The notes under the pieces are model-generated. The model searched no databases. It worked only from the letters and a program-made list of their open reading frames with translations, and was not told the origin of the DNA. From the NCBI RefSeq assembly GCF_013387495.1, contig NZ_JABZEE010000015.1:186001-250000 (forward strand): a DNA stretch of 64,000 nucleotides, written 5' to 3'. Source of the DNA: Streptomyces sp. PKU-EA00015 (lineage in GTDB: Bacteria > Actinomycetota > Actinomycetes > Streptomycetales > Streptomycetaceae). A program made the translations under genes and the position numbers. Below, in pieces: positions 7,579 through 16,403 of the stretch (position 1 is its first letter; every line of letters begins with the position of its first letter).

Positions 7579-9255
7579 TCAGCGGGGAGTCCGTGCGGCG
7601 GCCGCGACGGTGAGGCAGAACAATGCGGGGGCCAGCCTGCGGCCCTGCCTTGTCGCATTGGGGTCGGTGAAGCCCTCGCGGTGCCCAGACAGAAGGGCGG
7701 CAGCCGGCTCGATGTCGCGCGCCAGGCCGTGGCCGTCGAAGGCGCGGGCATGTTCCTTCGCCGCGGCAACCAGGCTTGCGTCGAGGAGAGGACCGGCCGT
7801 CGTGACCGCGGTCCGGAGCGTCATTGCTGCGGCCGGGCCGTCGGGGTCCCTGCGGATCTCGGCGATGGTCCCTGCGCCCACCGAGGGGTCGATGGCGGCT
7901 GTCTTCATGCCCAGCGTGAAGGCCAGCGTCTCGGCGACACCGGCGTCGTGCTCGGGGTCGTAGTCCTTCTCGTGCTCCGGGTGTGCATGGAGGAAGTCGT
8001 CGATGGCCGCCCTCCATGCACGCTGGTGGGAGGTCTTGGTGAATCCGGCTGGTCCCGGTGGTGTCAGTCCGGTGGTCCGCGAGGCATGCAGTGATGTGAC
8101 CGACAGGCCGGCTTCTTCGAGCAGGGCCAGCCACGGCGGCTCGGGCAGGTCGAGAATGGACGGGTCGAACAGCGGATCGTTGAGATGCAGCGGCCGCTGG
8201 AGCTGTGCTTCCCGCAGCTTCCGCTGGAACTCCACCAAGGCCGCGGCCTGCTCTCCGAGCGCGATGTGTTCGTGCTCGCTGGTCCGGACGCAAGTTCCGG
8301 GCCACAGGGCAAGGGCCTCGCGTACGGCGGCGATGCCGACCTCTGATCGCCAGGAGACGTGGGCGGGCTCGGCCGGGACGTGAACTTGGGGCAGCGTCAT
8401 CAGCCGCGCGAGCGTCTCCGCACTGCCCAGGCGCTGGGCCATTGCCCGGCAGGCGAGGTCGGCGACCGCGGTGACCGGAGCTCGTTCGGGAAGTCCGGCC
8501 ACCCAGTTTTGTGCGCGCTCGCGAGCAAGCGCTGCGGTGATGTCGGCCGTGCCCCCGGCGTATCCGGTGTATCCCAGGAAGAGGGCGAGCAGTACGAGTT
8601 CGTGGTCGGCTGCGGTGACGTTGGCCGCGGTGAGAGTCCGCAGGCCGATGCGGAGGGCGTCGGCCGGAGTGAGGTCGTGGGGCAGCTCGATCTCGATGGC
8701 CGCGAGCGTCCGCACGGCATCGGCCGCGCGGTGGGAGCCCCGGGTGGGTTCGGGCAGCCGCTCACGGAGGTTGATGTCGACGATTGATCGGTGCTCGGCG
8801 AGTGCCTCGGCAGGATGGAGGCCCAAAGGGAGCGCTTCCATGCACCGCTCAGCGGTTGAGAGGTCCGCGGACAGCTCCAGGAACAATTGCGGGGTGTCGA
8901 TGGGCACATCCAGCCTTTTGCTGAGCGCGAGCATGCGCTCCAGCAGCTCCGCGACGGCGGGCCACTGCCGGTTCTCGCGCAGTACGTCCAACCAGGCGTC
9001 CCGCGCGTTGGCGAAGGAGGCCTCGCCCTTCGGGGACTCGCCCCTGCACATGCCCAGGAACAGAAGGTCAAGCGGATCGCACTTTGAGTGCCAAGGGTGG
9101 GCCGCTCCGGCCTGCAGTCTGGTGACGACCTCGGCATAACCCATGAACAGGCCGGCGGCTGGTGACAGTTGGCGACCACGAATGGAGCCGAGGACCTGCT
9201 CCAGTCGCTCGTCCTGTGACGGTGTCCTTGCTCGAGTGCCCGCCCGCGTCCTCAT
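7579..9255 (-). CDS. Hypothetical protein, 558 residues, helical, unrecognised
   Basis: The frame has strong Streptomyces codon bias over its whole length. The start at 9255 (MRTRAGTRARTPSQDERLEQ) has GAAG about 8 nt upstream; an ATG at 9291 would add 12 basic residues. There is no signal peptide or membrane segment. The sequence looks largely alpha-helical, with segments such as PADALRIGLRTLTAANVTAA and LVLLALFLGYTGYAGGTADI. The last 150 residues (HPEHEKDYDPEHDAGVAETL; AGTIAEIRRDPDGPAAAMTL) look like a separate domain. No catalytic motif was identified. It stands alone, convergent with the broken NUDIX gene. Confidence 0.65.
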   Translation of the reverse strand: MRTRAGTRARTPSQDERLEQVLGSIRGRQLSPAAGLFMGYAEVVTRLQAGAAHPWHSKCDPLDLLFLGMCRGESPKGEASFANARDAWLDVLRENRQWPAVAELLERMLALSKRLDVPIDTPQLFLELSADLSTAERCMEALPLGLHPAEALAEHRSIVDINLRERLPEPTRGSHRAADAVRTLAAIEIELPHDLTPADALRIGLRTLTAANVTAADHELVLLALFLGYTGYAGGTADITAALARERAQNWVAGLPERAPVTAVADLACRAMAQRLGSAETLARLMTLPQVHVPAEPAHVSWRSEVGIAAVREALALWPGTCVRTSEHEHIALGEQAAALVEFQRKLREAQLQRPLHLNDPLFDPSILDLPEPPWLALLEEAGLSVTSLHASRTTGLTPPGPAGFTKTSHQRAWRAAIDDFLHAHPEHEKDYDPEHDAGVAETLAFTLGMKTAAIDPSVGAGTIAEIRRDPDGPAAAMTLRTAVTTAGPLLDASLVAAAKEHARAFDGHGLARDIEPAAALLSGHREGFTDPNATRQGRRLAPALFCLTVAAAARTPR

Positions 9256-9373
9256 TCTGACTTCTTTGCGGCTCCTGCTTGCCCTACCCACCGTGAGTTC
9301 CTCTCACCTTGTGCGGCGCCCGGCAGCGTCGGTTTGCGAGCGTTACCGACGAGCTTCGTACCAAGGCCGGACA

Positions 9374-9601
9374 TCACCCGGCCGGCCAGCCGTAGGCGGT
9401 GCGGGGGAGGCCGGTCAGGCGGTCGAGGGCCTGCGGGCGCACCCCGATGGCGGCTGCGCGGTCCGCCCAGGCCGAACGCCCTGTGCGGAGCGTTGCCGGG
9501 CCGGCGGCCGCGGCGTGCGCCGCACGGATTCTGAGCACCGCGACGACCGCGGCCAGTTCCTCGGGGGTGGGCCGCCCGTACAGCACTTCGATGGAATCCA
9601 T
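9374..9601 (-). CDS. accE: Acyl-CoA carboxylase epsilon subunit
   Basis: This 75-residue protein starts MDSIEVLYGRPTPEELAAVV, the typical opening of actinobacterial acyl-CoA carboxylase epsilon subunits (a short peptide with G-x-PTPEELAA and a C-terminal TAYGWPAG tail). These subunits bind the beta subunit and stimulate the biotin-dependent carboxylation of acetyl- or propionyl-CoA. The start at 9601 replaces a longer 9655 frame that has no family similarity. The gene lies 75 bp downstream of the beta-subunit gene in the same direction, so it is almost certainly in the same operon. The alpha (biotin carboxylase/BCCP) subunit is not in the window. Confidence 0.85.
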   Translation of the reverse strand: MDSIEVLYGRPTPEELAAVVAVLRIRAAHAAAAGPATLRTGRSAWADRAAAIGVRPQALDRLTGLPRTAYGWPAG

Positions 9602-9676
9602 GGGATGCCTGCTCCTGATGCCGGAAGAACGTGTGTCATGGGTGCGGCGCACCAACTGGCAGGCCCAACACCTGTC

Positions 9677-11221
9677 TTACAGGGGGATGTTGCCGTGCTT
9701 CTTCGCAGGAAGGGCCTCCCGCTTCGTGCGCAGCGCCCGCAGACCGCGGACGATGTACTGACGTGTCCTGGACGGCCTGATCACCGCATCGATGTCGCCG
9801 CGTTCTCCACTGGCCGCAGGGGTGAGCAGTGTCTGTGCGTAATCGGCCATCAGCGTGGCCCGCCGCTCCTCCGCCGAGGCAACTCCACTGTGGTCGGCTG
9901 GGACCGGCTCGTGCGGAAAGAGGGGAGCCATGGCAGTGTGGGGACCGGCCGCAGCGATCTGTGCGGTGGTCCATGCCACGCAGAGATCGGCGCCCAGGGG
10001 CTTGGTGCCCATCACGTCGTACGCGCCGCCGTACGCTTTGCGGATGATGACGGTGACGAGGGGGACCGTGGCCTCACCGTAGGCGTATATCAGCTTTGCC
10101 CCGCGTCGGATGATGCCGTTGTGTTCCTCAGCGACTGTTGTGAGGAAACCTGGAACGTCGACGAACGTCAGTATCGGCACGTTGAAGGCGTCGCAGGTCC
10201 GAACGAATCTGGCTGCCTTCTCGGAGGCGTCGATGTCCAGGCACCCGCCGAAGTGCAGCGGTTGGTTGGCGACCACGCCGACCGGGCTGCCCTCCACCCG
10301 GCCGAAGCCGGTCATGATGTTCGGGGCGAACAGTGGCTGCGTCTCGAGGAACTCCCCGTCGTCGAGCACGGACTCGAGGACCTGCCGCATGTCGTAGGGC
10401 TGATTGGGGGAGTCGGGAACGACCGTGTCCAGCTCCAGGTCCTCGATGCAGTTGTCCCGGGCCACCTCACAGGGGTGTACCGGCGGCTCGTCACAGTTGT
10501 TCGACGGGAGATACGACAGCAGAGCCCTGACGTACTCGACGGCGTCTTCCTCATCGCCCGCCATGTAGTGTGCGACGCCGGAGGCGGCGGCATGAGTGCG
10601 TGCGCCGCCCAACTCTTGAAGGCCGACATCCTCACCGGTGGCCACGGCGATGGCGTCTGGCGCAGCGGTGAACATACACGAGGTCCCCTCCGTCATCACC
10701 GTGAAGTCGGTCAACGCCGGTGAAAACACCGCGCTGCCGACACACGCACCGAAGACGAGTGAGATTTGGGGCAGCACGCCCGAGCAGTGCACATGGCGGC
10801 GGAAGATTCCACCGTAGAGGCCGAGGGCGCTCGTCCGGTCCCCCCAGCCGGCCAACCCGGCATCATGGATGGCAACGACTGGACAGCCGGTCTTGAGCGC
10901 GAAGTCGATCACCTTGACGATCTTCCGGGCCAGCGCCTCGTCCAGAGCGTCACCGGGAACCATGCAGTCGACCGCATAGACGGCCACCCTCCGACCGTCG
11001 ACCGTGCCGTACCCGGCAACCACTCCGCTGCCGCGCGGGCGGGCGTCTCCCGGTCGCGCGGCCGCCTCCTCCAACTCCAGGAAGGAGGATTCATCGACCA
11101 GCTGCCTCACGCGTTCCCGGGCGGTCGTCCCTGCCCCCGGGGCCGCGCCCTCGACGCTCCAGTGGTCCACGGGTTTGTTGCGCACCGCAGCGCCACGGTG
11201 GTCCTTGTTCTCGGCGGCCAT
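9677..11221 (-). CDS. accB: Acyl-CoA carboxylase beta (carboxyltransferase) subunit
   Basis: The 514-residue protein starts MAAENKDHRGAAVRNKPVDH, with GGAGG 6 nt upstream selecting this ATG over longer frames. It shows the two crotonase-like halves of carboxyltransferase beta subunits. The N-terminal half has TTARERVRQLVDESSFLELE and LYGGIFRRHVHCSGVLPQIS. The C-terminal half has FVDVPGFLTTVAEEHNGIIR, IRKAYGGAYDVMGTKPLGAD and the tail KKHGNIPL. It transfers CO2 from carboxybiotin to an acyl-CoA. The N-terminus is shorter than in typical PccB/AccB (about 530 residues). Two GntR-type palindromes lie about 295 and 575 bp upstream of the start. Acyl chain preference cannot be read from the sequence. 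Confidence 0.9.
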   Translation of the reverse strand: MAAENKDHRGAAVRNKPVDHWSVEGAAPGAGTTARERVRQLVDESSFLELEEAAARPGDARPRGSGVVAGYGTVDGRRVAVYAVDCMVPGDALDEALARKIVKVIDFALKTGCPVVAIHDAGLAGWGDRTSALGLYGGIFRRHVHCSGVLPQISLVFGACVGSAVFSPALTDFTVMTEGTSCMFTAAPDAIAVATGEDVGLQELGGARTHAAASGVAHYMAGDEEDAVEYVRALLSYLPSNNCDEPPVHPCEVARDNCIEDLELDTVVPDSPNQPYDMRQVLESVLDDGEFLETQPLFAPNIMTGFGRVEGSPVGVVANQPLHFGGCLDIDASEKAARFVRTCDAFNVPILTFVDVPGFLTTVAEEHNGIIRRGAKLIYAYGEATVPLVTVIIRKAYGGAYDVMGTKPLGADLCVAWTTAQIAAAGPHTAMAPLFPHEPVPADHSGVASAEERRATLMADYAQTLLTPAASGERGDIDAVIRPSRTRQYIVRGLRALRTKREALPAKKHGNIPL

Positions 11222-11515
11222 GGGCGCCTCCTTTTTTGGCGAGCGGGTGGGTGACAGATGGGCTGTTCCGGGGCACACTGCGCCCGGTACGAGACAGGTA
11301 GGCAGGGATCCGACGCTGCAGGACTCCCTTGGGTGGTGGGGGTGGCCGCGGCCCGTCGGCGGTGAGGCCGTACCGGACGAGGGCCGGCGCCGAAGCTGCT
11401 TCGTAGGCATTACCGGCGGTATGCGGGGTCAAGAGGGGGCATGGCACGCCTTGTGTGTGGCGCGGAGGGTGCATGAGGCGGCATGGCCGAGGCGTCGCTG
11501 AGTACGGGAGTGTAG

Positions 11516-11532
11516 GGATTGTTGAACGATTC
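11516..11532. promoter_or_regulatory. GntR-type palindromic operator, site A
   Basis: GGATTGTTGAACGATTC matches the perfect palindrome GGATCGTTCAACGATCC at 12572 and 18541 in 14 of 17 positions. It lies between the start of the carboxylase beta gene (minus strand) and the ATPase-fold gene (plus strand). It is probably the operator of the FCD-type GntR at 17739-18434. Confidence 0.65.
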
Positions 11533-11792
11533 CTCAATCCTTTCTGCGTCGGTAGTGCTGGTGGTCCCGTCCCTCTCGGCGGCACGGACTCCTCTGCGGT
11601 CCGCACGCGCCTGCGGGGGCGGCTGACCAACCGGGCCGTTGCACCAGTTGACCTGTCCTTGCCCCCCGCCTGAGGTGCCTCGCTCGCGAAGCGGGCGGCA
11701 GTGCCTGACGCCTGAAGGGGCGCCTGGGAGCGGCTGCAACTTCAAGGCGGGAGCCCTTGACAATCGGTGAATCGCCTGCTAATCCAGAAAAA

Positions 11793-11809
11793 GGATTGTA
11801 GAACGATCC
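11793..11809. promoter_or_regulatory. GntR-type palindromic operator, site B
   Basis: GGATTGTAGAACGATCC matches the consensus palindrome in 15 of 17 positions. It lies 169 bp before the ATPase-fold gene at 11978 and about 260 bp from site A, in the divergent promoter region. Paired sites could permit cooperative or looped repression. Confidence 0.65.
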
Positions 11810-11977
11810 CCGGAAAAGGTGGGCGAAAGTCGGGACTCGCGAGCGCATGACCGCGGTCTCGCCGACGCCAGAGGCGCCAGTCGCCATTCATTCCGCTTCG
11901 AGCCCTCTCGAGGCGGACCGCCTGCGGTCAGTCCCGGCAACGTCGGCGCCGCACACACATCCCTCTTGGGGTACGCA

Positions 11978-12535
11978 ATGCCTCCCTTCGTTTCCGCCCA
12001 GGTCGAGCCGGCCGGTCCGACCTTCGGCCAGGCGGAGCTCCAGGTGAGTGTGACCTGGGTTCTGCCCCCGGCGGCCGGTTCCGCCCAGACCGCTCGTCGG
12101 CAGGTCGGTGCTCAGCTGGAGGCCTGGGGCCTGCGGCATCTCATCGACGAAGCCGAACTGATCATCTCTGAGCTGGTCACCAATGCCGTCAGGCATGGCT
12201 CGAAGGTGGAGCCGGTCTGGCACACGATGCGCCGCATCTCCAGCGACCGCGACGACATGATTCGCCTCGAAGTCGGCGACTGCGGGGGTGGGGAGTCGGG
12301 CAGTGTTCCCGCTCGGCGCGAGGTGCCCGGTTTGGGCGCCGACGGGGGCGAACTCCTCTGCAGTGGCCGGGGACTCTTCCTGGTGGAGGCCGTCTCCTCG
12401 GACTGGGGAGTGTGGCGCCTGCCTCACGGCCATGTGGTGTGGGCGGTGCTGCCTGCCGGAGAAGCCGGCGCGGGGATGATCCGCGCTGAAGAGCTGCCGA
12501 CTGAAGAGCTGCCGTACGAGTACGGCCCGAAATGA
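11978..12535 (+). CDS. RsbW-like ATP-binding regulatory protein (HATPase_c_2)
   Basis: The 185-residue product begins MPPFVSAQVEPAGPTFGQAE. It has the GHKL ATPase boxes of the Streptomyces anti-sigma-factor-like family: ELIISELVTNAVRHGSKVEP (N box), RLEVGDCGGGESG (D-x-G box) and GRGLFLVEAVSSDWGVW (G2 box). Such small kinases usually phosphorylate anti-sigma antagonists or act as anti-sigma factors. The N-terminus is about 30 residues longer than the ATPase core. Sites A and B lie upstream and site C downstream, so it may belong to the GntR regulon. No anti-anti-sigma partner is nearby. Confidence 0.85.
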   Translation: MPPFVSAQVEPAGPTFGQAELQVSVTWVLPPAAGSAQTARRQVGAQLEAWGLRHLIDEAELIISELVTNAVRHGSKVEPVWHTMRRISSDRDDMIRLEVGDCGGGESGSVPARREVPGLGADGGELLCSGRGLFLVEAVSSDWGVWRLPHGHVVWAVLPAGEAGAGMIRAEELPTEELPYEYGPK

Positions 12536-12571
12536 GCCCGAGTTGTAGAAGTAACCTCCCACCCTCTTGAA

Positions 12572-12588
12572 GGATCGTTCAACGATCC
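12572..12588. promoter_or_regulatory. GntR-type palindromic operator, site C (perfect)
   Basis: GGATCGTTCAACGATCC is a perfect palindrome with 8-bp arms around one central base. It is identical to the site at 18541-18557 upstream of the GntR gene. It lies 130 bp before the MFS transporter gene at 12718. Confidence 0.75.
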
Positions 12589-12717
12589 CTACCTTGTTCC
12601 CATCGTCGAGCCGAGCCCGATGTGCGTGGTCTCCCGATCGCGAGGCCGGAAGCAACGCTTCACCGGCAGTTCCCCAGAGGTCTCGGCCCGTTCCTCCCCT
12701 CCCTCCGTGAGGTCATC

Positions 12718-13989
12718 GTGACATCCATCCCCACCACCCCCCCGACGACTGTGGAGGCTGAGCCGACTGGCCGGTTCGCCTGGTACCGGTCGATGTCCCC
12801 GCAAGGCCGCAAGGCGTTCAAGGGGGCATTCGGCGGCTATGCCCTCGACTCCTACGACTTCCTTGTGCTGCCAATGGCGATGGTGGCCATCACCGCCTAC
12901 TTCGGCCTGACGACGGCTCAGACAGGCCTCCTGACCACTGTCACGCTGCTTGCATCCGCAGTCGGTGGCGTGATCGCGGGCATGCTGATCGACCGTATCG
13001 GCCGGGTGAAGACGCTGATGGTCACGGTGGCCACCTACGCGCTGTTCACCGTCCTGTGCGGCTTCGCCACCAACTACCCGATGCTGCTCGGCTTCCGGAC
13101 GCTCCAGGGAATCGGCTTCGGCGGCGAGTGGGCGGCCGGAGCAATCCTGGTCGCCGAATACGCCAAGTCCCGCTACCGCGGCCGTGTTCTCGCCTGGGTC
13201 CAGAGTTCGTGGGCGGTGGGCTGGGCGCTGGCCGTCGTTGTCGGCACCGCCGTCATGAACAACGTCGACCCGGATCTCGCCTGGCGGGTGCTGTTCTGGA
13301 CCGGAGCGCTGCCGGCGGTACTGCTGGTGTACGTGCGGCGCAATGTGGAGGATGCGCCCGAGGTGACCGAGCGGCTCGCGGAAAAGGACGCGCGCGTCCC
13401 ACTGTCCTCCATCTTCCAAGGCGACCTGACCCGCAGGACGTTCTTCGCGACCTTGCTGGCCACCGGCGTGATGGGCGGCTACTACACGTTCGCCACATGG
13501 CTGCCCGCCTACCTCAAGGCGGAGCGTGGCCTCACCGTCGTCGGTACCGGCGGCTACCTGAGCGTGCTGATCACCGGCGCCTTCTGTGGTTATGTCACCG
13601 CAGGTCACCTCGTCGACCGGCTGGGACGCAAGGCATCGTTCGCCCTCTTCGCATTCCTCAGCGCGGGCCTGCTGATGACCTACGTGAACATCCCCGAGGG
13701 GTCGAACACTCTCCTGCTCGTACTCGGCTTCCCCCTCGGCTTCAGCGCCTCCGCCATCTTCTCCGGCTTCGGCTCCTACCTGGCCGAGCTCTACCCGAGC
13801 GCGGTCCGCGGCACTGGCCAGAGCTTCACCTACAACGTCGGACGGGCCGTCGGGGCGATCTTCCCCACCGCCGTGGGCTTTTCCTCGGCGGGTGTCGGCG
13901 GTGCGCTGATCTACGGTGCCATCGGCTACGGACTCGCCCTCGTCGCGCTGCTTTGGCTGCCGGAAACCCGTGGCAAGGAACTGTCCTGA
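12718..13989 (+). CDS. MFS transporter, sugar/organic acid:H+ symporter type
   Basis: The 423-residue protein has about 12 membrane helices. The GTG at 12718 (VTSIPTTPPTTVEAEPTGRF) is preferred because a GAGG lies before it and because the paralogue at 21555-22826 then has exactly the same length. GVIAGMLIDRIGRVKTLMV is the MFS loop 2-3 motif; FRTLQGIGFGGEWAAGAILV and QSSWAVGWALAVVVGT are typical of MFS carriers of carboxylates or sialic acid type. The substrate is unknown. A perfect GntR palindrome lies 130 bp upstream, which links it to the carboxylase and pxpABC genes. Confidence 0.88.
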   Translation: MTSIPTTPPTTVEAEPTGRFAWYRSMSPQGRKAFKGAFGGYALDSYDFLVLPMAMVAITAYFGLTTAQTGLLTTVTLLASAVGGVIAGMLIDRIGRVKTLMVTVATYALFTVLCGFATNYPMLLGFRTLQGIGFGGEWAAGAILVAEYAKSRYRGRVLAWVQSSWAVGWALAVVVGTAVMNNVDPDLAWRVLFWTGALPAVLLVYVRRNVEDAPEVTERLAEKDARVPLSSIFQGDLTRRTFFATLLATGVMGGYYTFATWLPAYLKAERGLTVVGTGGYLSVLITGAFCGYVTAGHLVDRLGRKASFALFAFLSAGLLMTYVNIPEGSNTLLLVLGFPLGFSASAIFSGFGSYLAELYPSAVRGTGQSFTYNVGRAVGAIFPTAVGFSSAGVGGALIYGAIGYGLALVALLWLPETRGKELS

Positions 13990-14207
13990 CGCACAGTCGG
14001 CCTTCAGGCACATGGTTCTGCAGATCAGTGGTGGTCGGCGGCACTGCCGGCCACCACTGTCATGCCGACACACGGGCCGGCATCGCTCAACGCCCAAGTC
14101 CAGACCGCCGGGCCGGCACTCACGAGAGGTTCCAGCCGTTGCACACCAGAGCGAGCCACTCCCACATAGGAAGGCTTCGACGCCGGTATGAGCCGGACGT
14201 CAAGGCC

Positions 14208-16403
14208 GTGGGCCGCTTGTACCGACCCGAGAACTGGCGCGTCCGGCACAAGCTGACCGCGGTCGTGCTGTTCCCCGGCCTGCTGGCGGCTGCCATGGCC
14301 GTCGTGAGCATTTCTCACACCATCGGCGACGCGAACGACCACAGACGCTTCTCCGAGATGGCCCGGCTCCAGCAGCCGGCCCTCGACCTGGTCCGGGCTC
14401 TCCAGGACGAACGCGACGTCACTGCCTCTTTCATCCGGGGCCGGCGCAAGGTTGTAGACACCGACCCACGGGAACAACGCGCCGAGGTCGACACAGCGGT
14501 GGCCGCCTACCGCTCGGCAGCGGCGGGCATCGACACCACCGATGATCCGCAACTCGACACAGTCCTCCAGGACATCACCCGCGAACTGCGCAGCCTTCCG
14601 GCACTCCGCACGTCCGTGGACCGGGCCAACCTCACGCAGAGTTCCATCCTCGCCAACTACACCACGGCCATTCGCAGGTTGCTGGACATCGGACCGGCCC
14701 TGGCCTCGCGAAACGGCGGCGACGCGGCCGCATCCCACGTGCGCTCCCTCAACGCCCTCTCCCGGGCCACGGAGAACACCAGTCGGGTGCGTGCCTCACT
14801 CAACAGCGTCCTGACGACCCGCACCTTCCTCGTCGGGCAGTTCCCTGACTTCGCCGGCACAGTCGCCCGTCAGCAGGAATCCATCAACCAATTCATGACC
14901 ACGGCAAGCACGAAGCAGCGGAGTCTGTACGCCGACACCGTGAAGGGCGCACCGGTCAGCACCGCACACGCCATCCAGGAACGAGCCACCGAACAGGCAC
15001 AGTCTCCGCGCATCGACGTGGACCCCGCGGCCTGGCGCAGAGCCTCCAGCCACAAGATCACGCTGATGCGGGAGGTGGAAGCGGAGATCCTCGCCGACCT
15101 CGTGGCCGTCAGCAGCGAGGCACACGCCTCCCGGGAGAGTGTGGCCCTGTGGTCCGCGGCAGGAATGGCGGCCGTGTTCGCAACCACGGGCTGGGTGATC
15201 ACTGCCGTAGTGCGGTCCCTGACCCGTCCGCTGGCGAGGCTGCGCATGTCGGCACTGGAGGTTGCCAACGAGCGCCTGCCCGAGGCGCTCACCCGTCTGC
15301 GGCAGGCGGATGTCGACGATCTCGACGGTTACCGGTCCACGCCCACCGGCGTGGCGTCCGACGACGAGATCGGGGAAGTCGCCGAGGCCTTCGACGCGGT
15401 GCAGAACGCCGCCGTCGCACTGATCAGGGACCAGGCGGCGCTGCGCGCGCACATCAACGGCATGTTCATCCACCTCTCACGCCGCAACCAGCAACGGGTG
15501 GGCAGGCTGCTCACTGAGATCGGCGACCTCGAGCAGCACGAGCGCGACCCCGACCACCTTGCCCGCCTCTTCCGCCTGGATCACCTCGCCACGCAGATGC
15601 TGCGCACGGACGAGAGCCTTCTGGTGCTGGCAGGGTCCGACACCGGCCGCATCTGGGAACAGCCGATGCCTCTGGCCGACATCATGCTGGCGGCCGGCGC
15701 CGAGGTCGAGCAGTACACCAGGATCGACTACCGTCCCCTGGTGACCGCCGACATGGCGGCGGATGCGGTCACCGACCTGGTGCACCTGCTCGCCGAGCTG
15801 ATGGAGAACGCGACGGACTTCTCCGGCGCGGACACGCGCGTCACAGTGACATGCGGGATGGCGCCGGACCGTCCGAGCGACCTCCTTGTCTCCATTCAGG
15901 ACCACGGCACCGGGATGGCGCCCGAGCACCTGGCCGCGGTGAATCAGCGGCTCGCTTCCGCTTCGTCTCTGGACCCGAGCGCAGGCCGGAGCATGGGACT
16001 GATCGTCGTCGGCCGCCTCGCCGCCAAACATGGCATCCACGTCCATCTGGTCTCCGGCGTCCAGCGGGGGACCACGGCACTGGTACGCATCCCGGCGAGC
16101 CTGCTCACCGCTCGCCACGACGGTGCTCCCGCCACCCACGAGCAGTGCCCCCCGCCCGCCGATCGACCCGTCTCCCGCTCCGAGCCCGCCCGGCTCTCCT
16201 CCCCGGGTACTGACGGCGACCACGTTTTCCCCCGCGGCACCCCCCACAGCACCGACTCCGCACCGGCCTTCTCCTCGCCGCAGGAATGGCTGACCCAGCG
16301 CCGGTTCGCCCAACGCTTGCACAGCGGTGACACCCCCGCTCCCTGCCCGTTGCCTCCCGCCCGATCCGGCAGCACCCCACCCGACACGGAAGGCCACCTC
16401 TGA
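14208..16403 (+). CDS. Nitrate/nitrite-sensor-type (NIT domain) histidine kinase
   Basis: The product is about 731 residues from the GTG at 14208; the start is uncertain because no strong ribosome site is visible. A first membrane helix (LTAVVLFPGLLAAAMAVVSI) is followed by an extracellular helical NIT-like domain with LVRALQDERDVTASFIRG. A second helix lies near residue 310, then HAMP (RSLTRPLARLRMSALEVANE). The kinase core has FRLDHLATQMLRTDESLLVL, the N box LAELMENATDFSG, DHGTGMAPEHLA and GLIVVGRLAAKHG. The last 110 residues are a proline-rich, probably disordered tail. The family resembles CvnA kinases, but no roadblock, DUF742 or GTPase partners follow. It is coupled by a 1-nt overlap to a lipoprotein gene. 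Confidence 0.85.
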   Translation: MGRLYRPENWRVRHKLTAVVLFPGLLAAAMAVVSISHTIGDANDHRRFSEMARLQQPALDLVRALQDERDVTASFIRGRRKVVDTDPREQRAEVDTAVAAYRSAAAGIDTTDDPQLDTVLQDITRELRSLPALRTSVDRANLTQSSILANYTTAIRRLLDIGPALASRNGGDAAASHVRSLNALSRATENTSRVRASLNSVLTTRTFLVGQFPDFAGTVARQQESINQFMTTASTKQRSLYADTVKGAPVSTAHAIQERATEQAQSPRIDVDPAAWRRASSHKITLMREVEAEILADLVAVSSEAHASRESVALWSAAGMAAVFATTGWVITAVVRSLTRPLARLRMSALEVANERLPEALTRLRQADVDDLDGYRSTPTGVASDDEIGEVAEAFDAVQNAAVALIRDQAALRAHINGMFIHLSRRNQQRVGRLLTEIGDLEQHERDPDHLARLFRLDHLATQMLRTDESLLVLAGSDTGRIWEQPMPLADIMLAAGAEVEQYTRIDYRPLVTADMAADAVTDLVHLLAELMENATDFSGADTRVTVTCGMAPDRPSDLLVSIQDHGTGMAPEHLAAVNQRLASASSLDPSAGRSMGLIVVGRLAAKHGIHVHLVSGVQRGTTALVRIPASLLTARHDGAPATHEQCPPPADRPVSRSEPARLSSPGTDGDHVFPRGTPHSTDSAPAFSSPQEWLTQRRFAQRLHSGDTPAPCPLPPARSGSTPPDTEGHL

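Larger units (their letters stand above)
11222..11977. other. Long divergent intergenic region carrying two operator-like sites
   Basis: The 756-bp gap between the carboxylase beta gene and the ATPase-fold gene contains no frame that looks like a gene on either strand. Its notable content is the pair of palindromes at 11516-11532 and 11793-11809. The region around 11760-11820 is locally AT-richer, as expected for a promoter. Confidence 0.5.

Noticed and set aside
12589..14097. Long minus-strand frame opposite the first MFS gene
   Set aside because: It is the antisense shadow of a well-supported transporter and has no recognisable protein content.
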